64,000 bases of DNA from G963556115 sp963675945 (GTDB taxonomy: Bacteria > Planctomycetota > SZUA-567): positions 3,348,001-3,412,000 of the forward strand of contig OY780932.1 of assembly GCA_963675945.1 (NCBI GenBank). The letters are read 5' to 3'. Both the position numbers and the translations under genes were made by a program. The notes below the pieces were generated by a model. It ran no database searches. It worked only from the letters and a program-made list of their open reading frames with translations, and was not told where the DNA came from. This document shows, piece after piece, positions 45,401 to 55,000 of the stretch; within the stretch, counting starts at the first letter, position 1; each line of letters opens with the position of its first letter.

Positions 45401-45836
45401 GCCAATCAGCTCGATATAGAGTATAACGATCATAAATCTCAGCAAGTTTACTTGCAAGCTGGTAGCGTTTGAGCATATCACCTTGCATATAATCATTCAG
45501 AGTTTTAAAGTCAATTTCACCCTCGGTCTCACCCAGCAGAGCAAAGAGCCGCCACCTCAAACATGCCGGATCCAGAAGTCGAATATCAATCCCGTGCTCC
45601 CTGGCATACGCAGCCACTATGACCTCTTCAAAGAAACCATGTAAAAAGCTATACTCTACCCCGGCGCTTATCCCCAGTCTATCCGCTAGCTTGAGCGCCA
45701 ACCAGCGCTCCATACCTGCGCTCTGAATAATAATTCTGGGCATCTGCAATACCCCATCCACCCCCTTACCAATATTGGCGGAGAGTTCGAGAGCCAAGGC
45801 ATCAAGCGACTCATTATTAATCAGGATAAATGACAT
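42483..45836 (-). CDS. recC: RecC, Chi-recognition subunit of exonuclease V
   Basis: 1117 residues, normal size for RecC. Inactive helicase/nuclease fold. Family features include IIIQSAGMERWLALKLADRLGI near the start, FGVSSMPPLYLQLF, a MRNIPARIICMLGMDDGAFPR block and RFFQNPCKYFLQHRCGV. It holds RecB and RecD together and scans for Chi. The ATG at 45836 is preferred to an in-frame TTG four codons earlier. First gene of recC-recB-recD. Confidence 0.93.
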   Translation of the reverse strand: MSFILINNESLDALALELSANIGKGVDGVLQMPRIIIQSAGMERWLALKLADRLGISAGVEYSFLHGFFEEVIVAAYAREHGIDIRLLDPACLRWRLFALLGETEGEIDFKTLNDYMQGDMLKRYQLASKLAEIYDRYTLYRADWLRAWEHDGGLGYAGLNREGYWLAELWLRLKKGTDQQSVAELSDLCVAWLRQAPDFSSSPIHIFGVSSMPPLYLQLFTEVAKLIDVYFYYLEVSHEFWGLVRSEKELLRKPGSNYEEGNTLLAAFGNRNKDFFNLLTTFAADGGFIERERVVQESSSGITNSTTPLLQRLQAGIRFMENPQEQSVVQPEDRSVEFHSCYGRMRQVQALYQSLLQLFAEDEALMPNDILVLTPAINDFVPYIRAVFGGVAKSSELFIPYTVSDRAVLDYDPLCRSLLGVLHLFSGRFKVSEVWEVFSDPVMLETLPLDSADLDDISQWLGELQVHWGLDAKQRQRMSGVYSGDCTWQEAEERLLLGYATGGAGGVFTLADGRGILGVDVSGNIAAFEIWFEFLSKLFMLYELFVKVGTAAEWLVFIRRVHSEFYSGLEGQTQGLLSVIAELEDSFTQAGTEGVELSYEVFVEALSTVAQSANYGAGFIMGGVTFCQFQPMRNIPARIICMLGMDDGAFPRFFRPPAFDIAQQERRLCDPSLKLDDQGVFLETILSAWGRLLIYYSGRGLKKGEELSAALPVEMLREYIKRHYFAETGDILEQITCWHPLQSFSGQYFRSQGSGLINYSKSDYKIAQQICSGAVKSEAAYFQLPELDYGKIDVSIIDINIAELVRFFQNPCKYFLQHRCGVHYAVVRDDLPEDGERLSLDTGYKLHDLLRSILQLRLEGREHDEILGLIEAERTLPIGEYAGKYFTALYAQTDRVAEIMESALPASLQEYAGILELPVSLAEGKEPVVAELSYVLPELTVLREDNTYIAYHFSQKATWNSISEFWLTHVVYSAVVEDALDFESRLYNKSGDVELGYSRFSNEQAKKIICAYLQGYLQGQVRPLPLFRGASLNFVKQRIAPRSPKTVEQALRVAVDSYSGSGFAGGYPDNADQYVRRCFGADFTETMHDVTAFVVCAENYVQPALLYSVDKTAGKG

Positions 45837-45906
45837 AAGAAAATCCAATAACTAAGCAAACACTCCACAAATTATACCGTTTTATCCCTTCAATACAAAC
45901 ACGGTA

Positions 45907-45937
45907 TAAAAAAAGCTTATACCCAATGGTATAAGCT
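45907..45937 (-). terminator. Intrinsic terminator after folE
   Basis: On the minus strand AGCTTATACC, loop ATTG, GGTATAAGCT, followed by a run of T. It separates the der-folE operon from recC. Confidence 0.85.
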
Positions 45938-45963
45938 CAAGGCTGTAAAATATTGCCAACGCC

Positions 45964-46533
45964 TTATACCCGGCTTGGCTGGCTTATCAGATTCATAAAC
46001 TCAGCTCTGGTATTTGAATTCCGCCTGAATGACCCCAACACTTCAGAGGTAGTCATTACCGAGTTCTGCTTCTGCACCCCACGCATCATCATACAGAGAT
46101 GCCGACACTCCAGTACTACCCCGACACCATCCGCCCCGATCTGATCCATAACCGCATCGGCTATCTGACAGGTCAGACGCTCCTGAATCTGCAGCCTCCT
46201 GGCAAAGACATCGACTATTCGCGCCAGTTTACTCACTCCGATAAGCTTATCCTTGGGAATATAACCGATATGACAACGCCCATAAAACGGCAACATATGA
46301 TGCTCGCACATGCTATAGACCTCAATATCCTTACTGATTACCATGTTATCCCCATCAGCGGTAAACACAGCTGCATTAACCACCTCCGAAACCGATAATT
46401 TATAGCCCTCAGTTAAAAACTCAAATGACTTTGCCACTCGTCGCGGAGTGTCCCTTAAACCTTCGCGCTCAGGATCTTCCCCAATTTCAAGCAACAACTC
46501 ACGAATTAATTCTTCAACTCTACCTTTATTCAT
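45964..46533 (-). CDS. folE: GTP cyclohydrolase I
   Basis: 189 residues. Converts GTP to 7,8-dihydroneopterin triphosphate, first step of folate and pterin synthesis. Zinc ligands and catalytic His are in SMCEHHMLPFYGRCHIGY and LECRHLCMMMRG; DTPRRVAKSFEFLTEGY and RLQIQERLT are typical of FolE type I. It follows the pteridine reductase gene by seven bases, so pterin supply and reduction are coupled. AGGATATAG precedes the ATG. Confidence 0.97.
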   Translation of the reverse strand: MNKGRVEELIRELLLEIGEDPEREGLRDTPRRVAKSFEFLTEGYKLSVSEVVNAAVFTADGDNMVISKDIEVYSMCEHHMLPFYGRCHIGYIPKDKLIGVSKLARIVDVFARRLQIQERLTCQIADAVMDQIGADGVGVVLECRHLCMMMRGVQKQNSVMTTSEVLGSFRRNSNTRAEFMNLISQPSRV

Positions 46534-46540
46534 CTATATC

Positions 46541-47293
46541 CTATCCATAAAAATTATTCTTCAAATGCCTACCGCCGTCAACGCACAGGATCTCCCCGGT
46601 AATAAACTCGCTGGCAAGCAAAAAGAGAACCGCATCGGTCACATCTTCTACACTTCCATAACACCCAAGAGGATTTGTATGCTTGAACTTCTCAAGCCAT
46701 TCTACCCCCTGCCCAGCAGGCGGCAGAATAATACCCGGCGCCACACCATTGACCCTAGTATGTGGCGCATACTCAAAAGCCATCATCTTGGTAATACTGA
46801 ATAAAGCCTTTTTACTCAGACTATATGCCACATGATTACGGTCATAACTATAGATTTTGGTATCCAGAATATTAATTATCGCCGACTTAATACCCTGTTT
46901 GGCAAAGTCGCGTGAAATCAATAATGGAGAAAATGCATTTACCGCAATACTCTCCCGCAAATCCAGCAAGGTCGTTGTTTCTAAAGTAGATTCAATATAA
47001 TTAGAAGCATTATTGACCAGAAAGTCAATAGGTCCGACCAGATCCACCGCCCGCAAGAGCAGCCCTTCCGCTTCCGCAGAATCCCGCAGGTTGCATTCAA
47101 GCAGGAAGCCATTCACGTCATGCTCAAGCACATGCATAACCGTATCTTCAGCCTCCCTCCTGCTCTCAGAATAGTGGACAACCACATTCACTCCCATCCG
47201 CGCCAGTTCCAGGGCAATGGCTCGCCCTATACGCTTCGCACCTCCGGTCACCAATGCGTTTCTACCGCTGAAGCTCTCTGAATACCTTTTCAT
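46541..47293 (-). CDS. PTR1/FolM-type pteridine reductase (short-chain dehydrogenase)
   Basis: 250 residues, Rossmann fold. The cofactor motif is TGGAKRIG (residues 16-23), the TGx3RxG form of pteridine reductases. Where classical SDRs have a catalytic Ser, this protein has Asp144 (INILDTK), with Tyr157 and Lys161 (YSLSK), exactly as in PTR1. It probably reduces dihydrofolate, dihydrobiopterin or dihydromonapterin with NADPH. Position next to folE supports this. It may replace a missing dihydrofolate reductase. The ATG has GGAG before it. Confidence 0.85.
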   Translation of the reverse strand: MKRYSESFSGRNALVTGGAKRIGRAIALELARMGVNVVVHYSESRREAEDTVMHVLEHDVNGFLLECNLRDSAEAEGLLLRAVDLVGPIDFLVNNASNYIESTLETTTLLDLRESIAVNAFSPLLISRDFAKQGIKSAIINILDTKIYSYDRNHVAYSLSKKALFSITKMMAFEYAPHTRVNGVAPGIILPPAGQGVEWLEKFKHTNPLGCYGSVEDVTDAVLFLLASEFITGEILCVDGGRHLKNNFYG

Positions 47294-47314
47294 ACCCTCT
47301 CCAGATTCTACCGC

Positions 47315-48664
47315 CTACACCTCATAACGCCCAACCTCTTTCTGGGTCTTGAATACCAATCGTAGTGGCACCTCGGGATACCCCAGTTCATCACGCATCT
47401 GATGTTCAAGATACCGCTTATAATTATCATCAAACGCCAAGGGATTATTGCAGAAAAGCAGGAAGGTCGGAGGACTCACTCCAACCTGAGTTCCATAGTA
47501 AATCTTACCAAGTTTGCCTTGATGCGGTTTGGGACGGCGTTTTTTATAGGCTTCAGCCAACGCAGAATTCACCTGCGCCGTACGCACCTCTGTTGCGCCT
47601 TGTTCATACAGCTCTCTGGCGGCGGCAACCAATGGCCAGACATTCTCACCGGTCTTGGCAGAGATCCCGGCCATCCTGCAAAAATATAAACCCGGTAAAT
47701 TCTCTGCGACATACTCCTGATAATCGTTGAGAGCAATATCCGGCTTCTGTTCGCGCACCAGATCCCACTTATTGAGTGCAAGCAAGCACGGTTTCTTATT
47801 CTCAATAATTAATGAGCCGATCCTCTTCTCAACCTTACTCACCTCTTCTGTCGCATCAAGCATTAGAACAATAACATCTGCCCGTCTGAGAGCTCTTTCG
47901 GTACGCATATGGCCATAGAATTCCATCATGTCATCCATCTTACCGCGTTTACGCAGACCTGCCGTATCGATCGCTACAAATTTTTCACCGTCACGCTCTA
48001 CAATTACATCTACTGAATCCCTAGTCGTTCCCGGCACATCAGAGACAATAACCCGCTCTCCACCACATATCTGATTTACTATCGACGACTTTCCGACATT
48101 ACGCCTGCCCACAAAAGCAATCTTTAACAGATCTCTACCGCTCAAAGGTTCTTCAGGCTCAAGAGCCTCTGGAAGACGTTCCAGAATAGCATCTTCCAGA
48201 TCATCAATATTCCTGTTCTCCTTTGCGCTCACCGGCACCACATCGCCAAAGCCCAGTTCATGAAAACTAGGCATATTCACTTCAATCCGATCGGTATCGG
48301 CCTTGGTTGCAACGAGTATTATTTTATCCGCTACTATCCGCAAACGATTAGCCACCTCAAGATCCAGCGGCACCACGCCATCGCGGGAATCCACCAGAAA
48401 TAACACCAGAGCCGCTTCCTTGATTGCGACATCAATCTGCAATTCAATGGAATTCTCCAACCTCTGTTTATCGACTATGCCGATTCCGCCGGTATCGATA
48501 AGATCAAAGGTACGGTCTTCTATCGTCAATGGGTACAGAACTCTATCCCGAGTCACCCCTGCCACCGGCGCTTCGATAGCGATCCTACTCCCTACCAGCC
48601 TATTGAATAATGTTGATTTACCCACATTGGGTCTACCAACTATTGCTACTGATAAATAACTCAT
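47315..48664 (-). CDS. der: Ribosome-assembly GTPase Der (EngA)
   Basis: 449 residues with two GTPase domains in tandem: VAIVGRPNVGKSTLFN with DTGGIG, and IAFVGRRNVGKSSIVN with DTAGLRKRGK, then a KH-like C-terminal domain ending in KTQKEVGRYEV. Essential for maturation of the 50S subunit. First gene of the der-pteridine reductase-folE run. AAGGAGG lies about 12 bases before the ATG. Confidence 0.97.
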   Translation of the reverse strand: MSYLSVAIVGRPNVGKSTLFNRLVGSRIAIEAPVAGVTRDRVLYPLTIEDRTFDLIDTGGIGIVDKQRLENSIELQIDVAIKEAALVLFLVDSRDGVVPLDLEVANRLRIVADKIILVATKADTDRIEVNMPSFHELGFGDVVPVSAKENRNIDDLEDAILERLPEALEPEEPLSGRDLLKIAFVGRRNVGKSSIVNQICGGERVIVSDVPGTTRDSVDVIVERDGEKFVAIDTAGLRKRGKMDDMMEFYGHMRTERALRRADVIVLMLDATEEVSKVEKRIGSLIIENKKPCLLALNKWDLVREQKPDIALNDYQEYVAENLPGLYFCRMAGISAKTGENVWPLVAAARELYEQGATEVRTAQVNSALAEAYKKRRPKPHQGKLGKIYYGTQVGVSPPTFLLFCNNPLAFDDNYKRYLEHQMRDELGYPEVPLRLVFKTQKEVGRYEV

Positions 48665-48700
48665 GGTTACACATTTCCTCCTTGTTGGGTGGTTGCTTGT

Positions 48701-48709
48701 ATTATAGCA
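48701..48709 (-). promoter_or_regulatory. Extended -10 promoter of der
   Basis: On the minus strand TGCTATAAT: a perfect TATAAT with the TGn extension. The -35 region is weak (TGGGTT), as is common for extended -10 promoters. It leaves a leader of about 30 bases. Confidence 0.55.
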
Positions 48710-48758
48710 GAAATGCGAAATTTAACCCATAATTATAATACAAACCACAAAAATTAAA

Positions 48759-48784
48759 CTACCCGGTCACAAACGACCGGGTAG
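48759..48784 (-). terminator. Intrinsic terminator after the 444-residue membrane protein gene
   Basis: Ten-base perfect stem CTACCCGGTC / GACCGGGTAG with a six-base loop. On the minus strand it is followed by TTTAATTTTTG. Confidence 0.85.
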
Positions 48785-48836
48785 GATATCATACAAAATA
48801 CTCTAAAAAATAGCAAGACATGACTGCAAAAACTTA

Positions 48837-50171
48837 TTACGCTTCCTTACCCTCAGTATTATCCGCAGTACCCGATTCAGTTTCAGCAGAGTCATCAGAT
48901 TTCTCAAAGGAATCACCCTTAATTTCCGGTGATACCGTCTCCCCCTCAGAAATACTCTCAGCAGCCACAGCCTTCGTTTGCTCCCCACCGCCATCCTCCT
49001 GAGGCTTCTCCGGTACAACCTCCTCGGCAGTAGGCTCCTCCGGCTGCTCAGCCTGTTGCAAACCTAGATCATCCTTAAGATTATTCGACAAATCCTTGAG
49101 TGGCGGGTCGATTGAGACCAATTCCCCCTTCCACCAGGCAAGCAGGAAGAAATATAATGCAAGCAAGAGGGTAAAGAGAACAAATACAATTGGAAAAGCA
49201 ATTATAATAATGATGATAATAAGAATGATCCAAAGCAGAGTAGAGAAGAAACCGCCCTCCGAACTTGGCTTGACCGCACTACCACTGGCATAGCCCGCCG
49301 CCTTATTCTGAATAAACCTGCCTTCAGCGATAAAACCGGTGCTACTTATTGTCGCTTCATAAAGAAATGCCGAATCTCCAGCAATCTTATTATATATAGT
49401 CGGCGGCAACGATTCACGATACTGGGGATAGTTGATAAAGAAGGAGTTGATCGCCGCATACATCCTCACCCGTGGCATTCCATCCTCACCATCACCGAAT
49501 CTGATATTGCACTCTGCCAGCGAGAGCTGCTCTTTTTTATAAGCCGCGAGCGCCTTTATCAACAAATCCTTATTTTCAGCGAGAACGACAAAGCCAGCAA
49601 CCTTTTTTAGATAGAATACCCCCTTATCCGGGCGGGTAATCTCCAGTCCGTGCATACTCGGAGCAACGGTTACAGGTGTCGATACCTTACTATACTCACG
49701 TCGAAAGTAATTCTCGATATCCCAGCCGTTACCAACCTTGAGTATCAACATCTTTTCCGGCTGCTTAGCGACGAATGACTCAACAAAGGTAACACTCTTG
49801 ATATTACCGGCAAACCTCTTGATGATATCCCTGTCCGCCCCGAACCAATTGGAAAACTCTGCGATAATATCTTCCTTCTTGAGTGCATCATCCTTCCAGA
49901 GTGGAACACTCTGTAAAATCTCAGCCGCACCTTCAATATTCTCAACCTCCAATGCGTAGAAGGAATCAGCAGGAGCAAACGAGAGAAGATCCTCCTCAGA
50001 ATTCTGACTACGTACTATCAAGACCGTAAGTACAACAATAAGCAACAGACCGATAAGGGCTAATGAACCAACCCCACCGACCCCAAACCCGCTCTCCTTT
50101 CTCTCGGCAACTACAGGTTTGCTCTTAGCATCCTCAATATTATCTGGATCGGTATCCATATCAGCATTCAT
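48837..50171 (-). CDS. Membrane-anchored hypothetical protein with acidic tail
   Basis: 444 residues, not recognised. Polar N-terminus, first membrane helix near residues 38-57 (GSLALIGLLLIVVLTVLIV), an extracytoplasmic domain (about 60-285) beginning FAPADSFYALEV, a second long hydrophobic block rich in Ile (about 300-345), then a low-complexity tail full of Glu, Ser and Pro. The APADS..ALEV start of the domain recalls DUF3352-like proteins, only as a hint. The ATG at 50171 is preferred to a GTG at 50189 because GGAG lies nine bases before it. It has its own terminator. Confidence 0.6.
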   Translation of the reverse strand: MNADMDTDPDNIEDAKSKPVVAERKESGFGVGGVGSLALIGLLLIVVLTVLIVRSQNSEEDLLSFAPADSFYALEVENIEGAAEILQSVPLWKDDALKKEDIIAEFSNWFGADRDIIKRFAGNIKSVTFVESFVAKQPEKMLILKVGNGWDIENYFRREYSKVSTPVTVAPSMHGLEITRPDKGVFYLKKVAGFVVLAENKDLLIKALAAYKKEQLSLAECNIRFGDGEDGMPRVRMYAAINSFFINYPQYRESLPPTIYNKIAGDSAFLYEATISSTGFIAEGRFIQNKAAGYASGSAVKPSSEGGFFSTLLWIILIIIIIIIAFPIVFVLFTLLLALYFFLLAWWKGELVSIDPPLKDLSNNLKDDLGLQQAEQPEEPTAEEVVPEKPQEDGGGEQTKAVAAESISEGETVSPEIKGDSFEKSDDSAETESGTADNTEGKEA

Positions 50172-50334
50172 CTCTATTATCTCCAGCACTTACGTTAAAG
50201 TCCGAAATCAACCTTGGTTGAACCAATTCTCACCTATAAAGGCTTATCTACAAATATATCTACCTACTCAAAAAACTCTATAGAAAACTCACTATTATTC
50301 TACAAATTAACTGTCACTGCTCAAGGGTGTTTGC

Positions 50335-52068
50335 TTACTTTCCCTCCGATAGCTCAGTCCTTTTGAGTTCAAACCGTCTTTCTATCCGCGCCACGTTGAA
50401 AAAACGACAGGTCGCACCTGATATCATCCCCTCACACTGTGGCTGAAGTATATGCGGTGGCTTCAACTGCCCGTCAGGTCTACCCATACCGACCAGTTGA
50501 CTACGGTACGCCACATAAGCCCCCCGAGCCAGCAGAATAAGTACCGGCGCAGCAAGCCTCCCACTGGCTCTTTTATCTCTGTACTCCATATTCACACGCT
50601 TCAGCTCTAAATCAAATTCAGAGACAAGAATTCCCAGCTCCGCCTCAGTACAATCTCGCCCTAACTCAACGGCTAGAACATATCTAACCTGCTCAGCCAG
50701 CTCTACCGTCACCGAAAATCCCAATACCTCATAATCAATACCACCGGTAATCCGCGACATAACCATGACGACCTGATCTTCATAAACCTTCTCCCCTGTG
50801 ACGGACAAGACACCTCCAGCTTTATGTAAAAACTCAATCTCCGGCGTCTTTCCCCGCATTCCACTCACCCTGACAATATCACCCAGATCATAGCGATAAA
50901 GCCCAGCAGAGGTAGTAATAATCAACCTATACTTCTTTCCCGGCTCAAGCTCATGCGCCAGTAAAGTCGGAGTATCCCCTTTTACCTTAATTCCGTCCTC
51001 GACAAATTCCAAGAAGTGTCCATTAACCGCCAGCGGGGCTGACGCTGTCGCATCTGCTAGCGGGATAGAGATCATCCCCTCGGTTGCCCTCAACCCCAGA
51101 CACCGCTGCGGAGCCTCACCCCAAAGCCTTGCCACCTTGGCCAGATAGAATGGCGCATTCCCCCCCTGCCAGGTATTGATAGCGCATAAATTGGGCCAGA
51201 CACGTTTCGGGGTCAAGACCCCGTCTGAATCCAAGATTCTGCGCAAGAAAGCTACCCGCGCCGGTACCGGCTTCAAACCTTTAATTATTCTCTGCTTCAA
51301 TTCACCTGAAAACTCAGGAGCATTCTTCAACTCTCCCGACTCCAAATCAGCGATTAATTCACTTCCTTGTGCCGCTAAGATATCAGCAATCATAATCAGA
51401 GTCGAAGGGTTGACACTATTAGCGACCCGAATATCACTCCCGAGCGCAATAACCAACGCCACATGGTACTTAGCCTCCAGGTTCTTGATAAGAAACACCG
51501 GATACGGTATCGGATGGAGCATACGAATCGGCACCGATTGATCCCGGTACTGTTTACCACTGCTGGAGCCATACGGTATGCCTCCCGCTGTAAGCCCCTC
51601 TTGCGCCGGACTTACCATACTGAAGATACTGCCAACCACTCCTGCAGGCCTGTCCTTAACCATATTATACATCCAGAGCAGATGACTATTATGGTACTCA
51701 TGTGTAAACTCCCGGGTTATAGGGATAAACTTGGGTTCGGCGCTGCTGCCGCTGGTAACCCCGAACATCTCCACGTTAGCCGCAACTAGTACCCCCTCCT
51801 TCCCGTCACGCATGGGATCAATATACTCTTTAAAGTCAAGGTACTCCCTGATCGGCACAGCACTGCGGTATTCGTCAATTGTACTTATACGAGAAAAGCC
51901 GTGCTCTCTTCCAAAGACGGTATCCCGATTTCTTCCAATAATAGCACTAAATCTAGCGCGCTGAGCAGTAGCCGGATCGAGAAGAGCCTGGTCAAAGAAG
52001 TGGAGTCTTCCAGCTACCGACAAATACATCAACTTCTTCAGAAAATTATTCAGCAACCTGCCACCCAA
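50335..52068 (-). CDS. GH3 auxin-responsive promoter family protein
   Basis: 577 residues. Member of the GH3 branch of acyl-adenylate/thioester-forming enzymes. Family features are FGVTSGSSAEPKFIPIT (nucleotide-binding loop), IPYGSSSGKQY, GLRATEGMISIP, TTSAGLYRYDLGDIV and LSVTGEKVYEDQV. Plant members conjugate amino acids to hormones; bacterial members have unknown substrates and often stand near lipid or envelope genes. The proposed TTG start has a weak GGAT before it; an internal ATG at 52029 is an alternative. Confidence 0.85.
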   Translation of the reverse strand: MGGRLLNNFLKKLMYLSVAGRLHFFDQALLDPATAQRARFSAIIGRNRDTVFGREHGFSRISTIDEYRSAVPIREYLDFKEYIDPMRDGKEGVLVAANVEMFGVTSGSSAEPKFIPITREFTHEYHNSHLLWMYNMVKDRPAGVVGSIFSMVSPAQEGLTAGGIPYGSSSGKQYRDQSVPIRMLHPIPYPVFLIKNLEAKYHVALVIALGSDIRVANSVNPSTLIMIADILAAQGSELIADLESGELKNAPEFSGELKQRIIKGLKPVPARVAFLRRILDSDGVLTPKRVWPNLCAINTWQGGNAPFYLAKVARLWGEAPQRCLGLRATEGMISIPLADATASAPLAVNGHFLEFVEDGIKVKGDTPTLLAHELEPGKKYRLIITTSAGLYRYDLGDIVRVSGMRGKTPEIEFLHKAGGVLSVTGEKVYEDQVVMVMSRITGGIDYEVLGFSVTVELAEQVRYVLAVELGRDCTEAELGILVSEFDLELKRVNMEYRDKRASGRLAAPVLILLARGAYVAYRSQLVGMGRPDGQLKPPHILQPQCEGMISGATCRFFNVARIERRFELKRTELSEGK

Positions 52069-52091
52069 TCATCCGTATTGTTCTCTGCATG

Positions 52092-55000
52092 TTATTGCGA
52101 CTCCTGCCCGATCAATTTTGAAACATTATAATTGAAGAACCGTGGACCATCTTCTTGTCTGTATCCGATCCAGGTATCTTCCAGTCCACCGTATTTTGGT
52201 ATCGGATACTCGATTGATACCGCAGGGGTATCAAGATCACCCAGCGCATATGCCGGCACACTGACTGTAGGCATCAAAGTCTCCAGATTATTACCTTTGC
52301 GGTAAAATGGCCTCAATAAAATTTCGCCCTTATTCCTCACACCCTTGGGCGGTATCCACCTGAGTTTCAACTGAATAATATCGATATTCGGATCATCCAG
52401 GCTGGTCAAGCGACGCATCTCACCATGGATATCGCCGGTCATATTGGTCTGCCGGATAAGACGAAGATTCTCTGGGCGATCGCCCATCAGCGCCACATTA
52501 AGACTCACCAGCTTCTCCCCGATATCACTTCCATAATCTACCGGGCTATTATCTGGAGGCCGAACTCTGAAAGGGATGACAATGTTTCGCGGAATTCTAT
52601 TGAGCGGCCTACCGATATTGAAGCGAATACTGGTCGGTTGCACCACCCAATTCTGTTCATACTCAAAGTCATCACGTGCCGCATAATTAAGCTCAATAAT
52701 CCCGGAAATAGACTGATCAAAGAAATTTGTTACCGTCAGCAACTGCCGTTGAACCGTTGCCTCCATCAGCAGTTCGGGTGAGCGGAGTATATCCACACTC
52801 ATCCGGGTGCGGACAAAGGCGGTACTCATCCCGGTTATTATCACCGGGGTCTCTGTGGCAATAAAAGTGGTGTTTGCAGGTACTGGCGAGGTATTTCCCT
52901 GAAGATCTATCATCTCCATCCTGTACCCGCCGCCAAAATCAAGTGGTGCCTCCTCGGTATTTGTACCTTCAAACCAGACCACCGCTACCGCCTCCCGGCC
53001 ACTGGGTTTACTGAAGACATAATTAGGGAAGTACCCATGCTGATTACGCAGATAAAAACTGCCGAGATAACGCGTTCCGGTTAGCTGCTGTTCAAGTACC
53101 CGTAATCCCAGCATTGCCGGCATCGGTACCGGGTTACCTTCTTCATCCACCCGGCACAAACCACGCTGTGGATCAATCAATGAATCAATATAGATTCTAG
53201 GCAGATTAAGGACACGAGCCATAACCGATTTTTTTGCCATATTATTGAGCATCAGACGTTCTTTTTTGGCATCGTGAACAAACATCGGACAGGCATCAAG
53301 CTGTATCGAGATCCATTCTTCAAGTTTCCGTTGCGGTGCTTGCGTCTCATCAACCGGCTCAGGCTCAGGCGACATATCATAGAGCCAGGAGGGAGGATAA
53401 AGAAGGTTTGCAGGTTGCTTAAAAATGGAGAAATAACGTGGTGCCAACCGTACGAGTTGCTGATACATGTTTTGGATTGACATAGCGCTAGGCACAAAGA
53501 TGCTAGTTGAATATGCCACATCTACATCTGGCAGAACCACAGCATCAACCCCAAGGGATACCGGATACGACTGCGACGGGCTACTGGTTCTCCCGGTCAG
53601 GAGATTTGCCGCATTACCTACATCTTCCCGCTGCACCCCATATGAAAAATCTTCATCTCCATCCACCCCCCATTGCCAATACTCGATATGAGCATCAAAT
53701 TTCTTGGTAATGCGATTGATAAACTCTTCCAGAATATTGGGTCGCCCCTTCATAATATCGAATAAATTACCCCCGGCAAGTATATGCTTGGCTGGTTTTA
53801 ACTGCGCAGTAACCCTGATCCCGGAGCGACGCATCTTGGTAAATTCACGAGACAAGGCATTGAGGTATGGCGTCACATCACTACCATCTGAGTTATCCGG
53901 CCACAGAGCTGCCTTCACATACCTAGCTCCGGTTCGCTCGACCATATTTGCCAACACCCCTTCCTGCGAAAGGATACTGCTTGGAACCTGACCAATAACC
54001 ACCCCAAAGCCACCAGCCTGCGCCTCTTCATCCGCACCCATACTCCTGTTAACCTTGGGCATCCAGAGTCCGACCACCTGCGTCTTTTCAGTAAGCAGTT
54101 TTCCTTTATACCCATAGAGAATAACATGAACGTAATAGACCCCTAAACGCTGAAGGTTGATATTGATCGTCTCCGGGTAGGTTGTTAAGGCGCCAGAGAC
54201 CGTTTGCTTCCTCCGTTCAAAATCCAGCTTGAGCGGCTTGCCGTCACGGGTAAGGGGTGGCCGACCGTTAATATCATAAATATTTACAACCCGGTAATAC
54301 GATTTGCGGTTATTACCCTGGAATTTGGTATCACTCTCAGGAACATTATCCACCAGCCCTCTAAACTCGATATTGAATGGAATCGGCTTGGGTAGCGGCG
54401 AAGCGAGCCCATCCACCGAGTAATCAACAAATGTCGGTTGCATATATATCTTTGGCCTTGACGATATGACAATGTCATCAAACCAGGCATAACCATCCCT
54501 ATCCGCCCCGACAAATTCTGGATTATCATAAATATCCAACTGGAGTATAAGATGTGTGGCATTACTAGGTACGGTATTAATCTTCATACTCAAAGGAGAT
54601 TCCGTCCAATCAAACTGGCCGGGGGGAACCGTCAGGACATTGGTTCCGACAACAGTCTGCTCTCCCTTATCATCAATATTCACCCACAGCGCATTCAGGC
54701 GTACCAGACTCTTCTCCAGCCTCAAGGTTCTGGCAAAGGTTGTAATCTCGTAAGCCATATCCGGAGAAATCTCGCGGGGAACTTTGACTCGTATAGCAAC
54801 CCCTGTCCCGTCAAAAGGGATGCGCAATACACTCCCCATAACTCCAGGGATTTTACTGGGTCGAGTCGGATCAGAGACAATACGGATCTCCCGCGCCAGA
54901 TAATCCTTATTCTTGTCATCGACAATCTTCTCCCAGAAATCAGGCCAGCCATTACCGTCAAGATCTCGGTTATAAATCGGTTCAGAATACTGCTCAAAAT

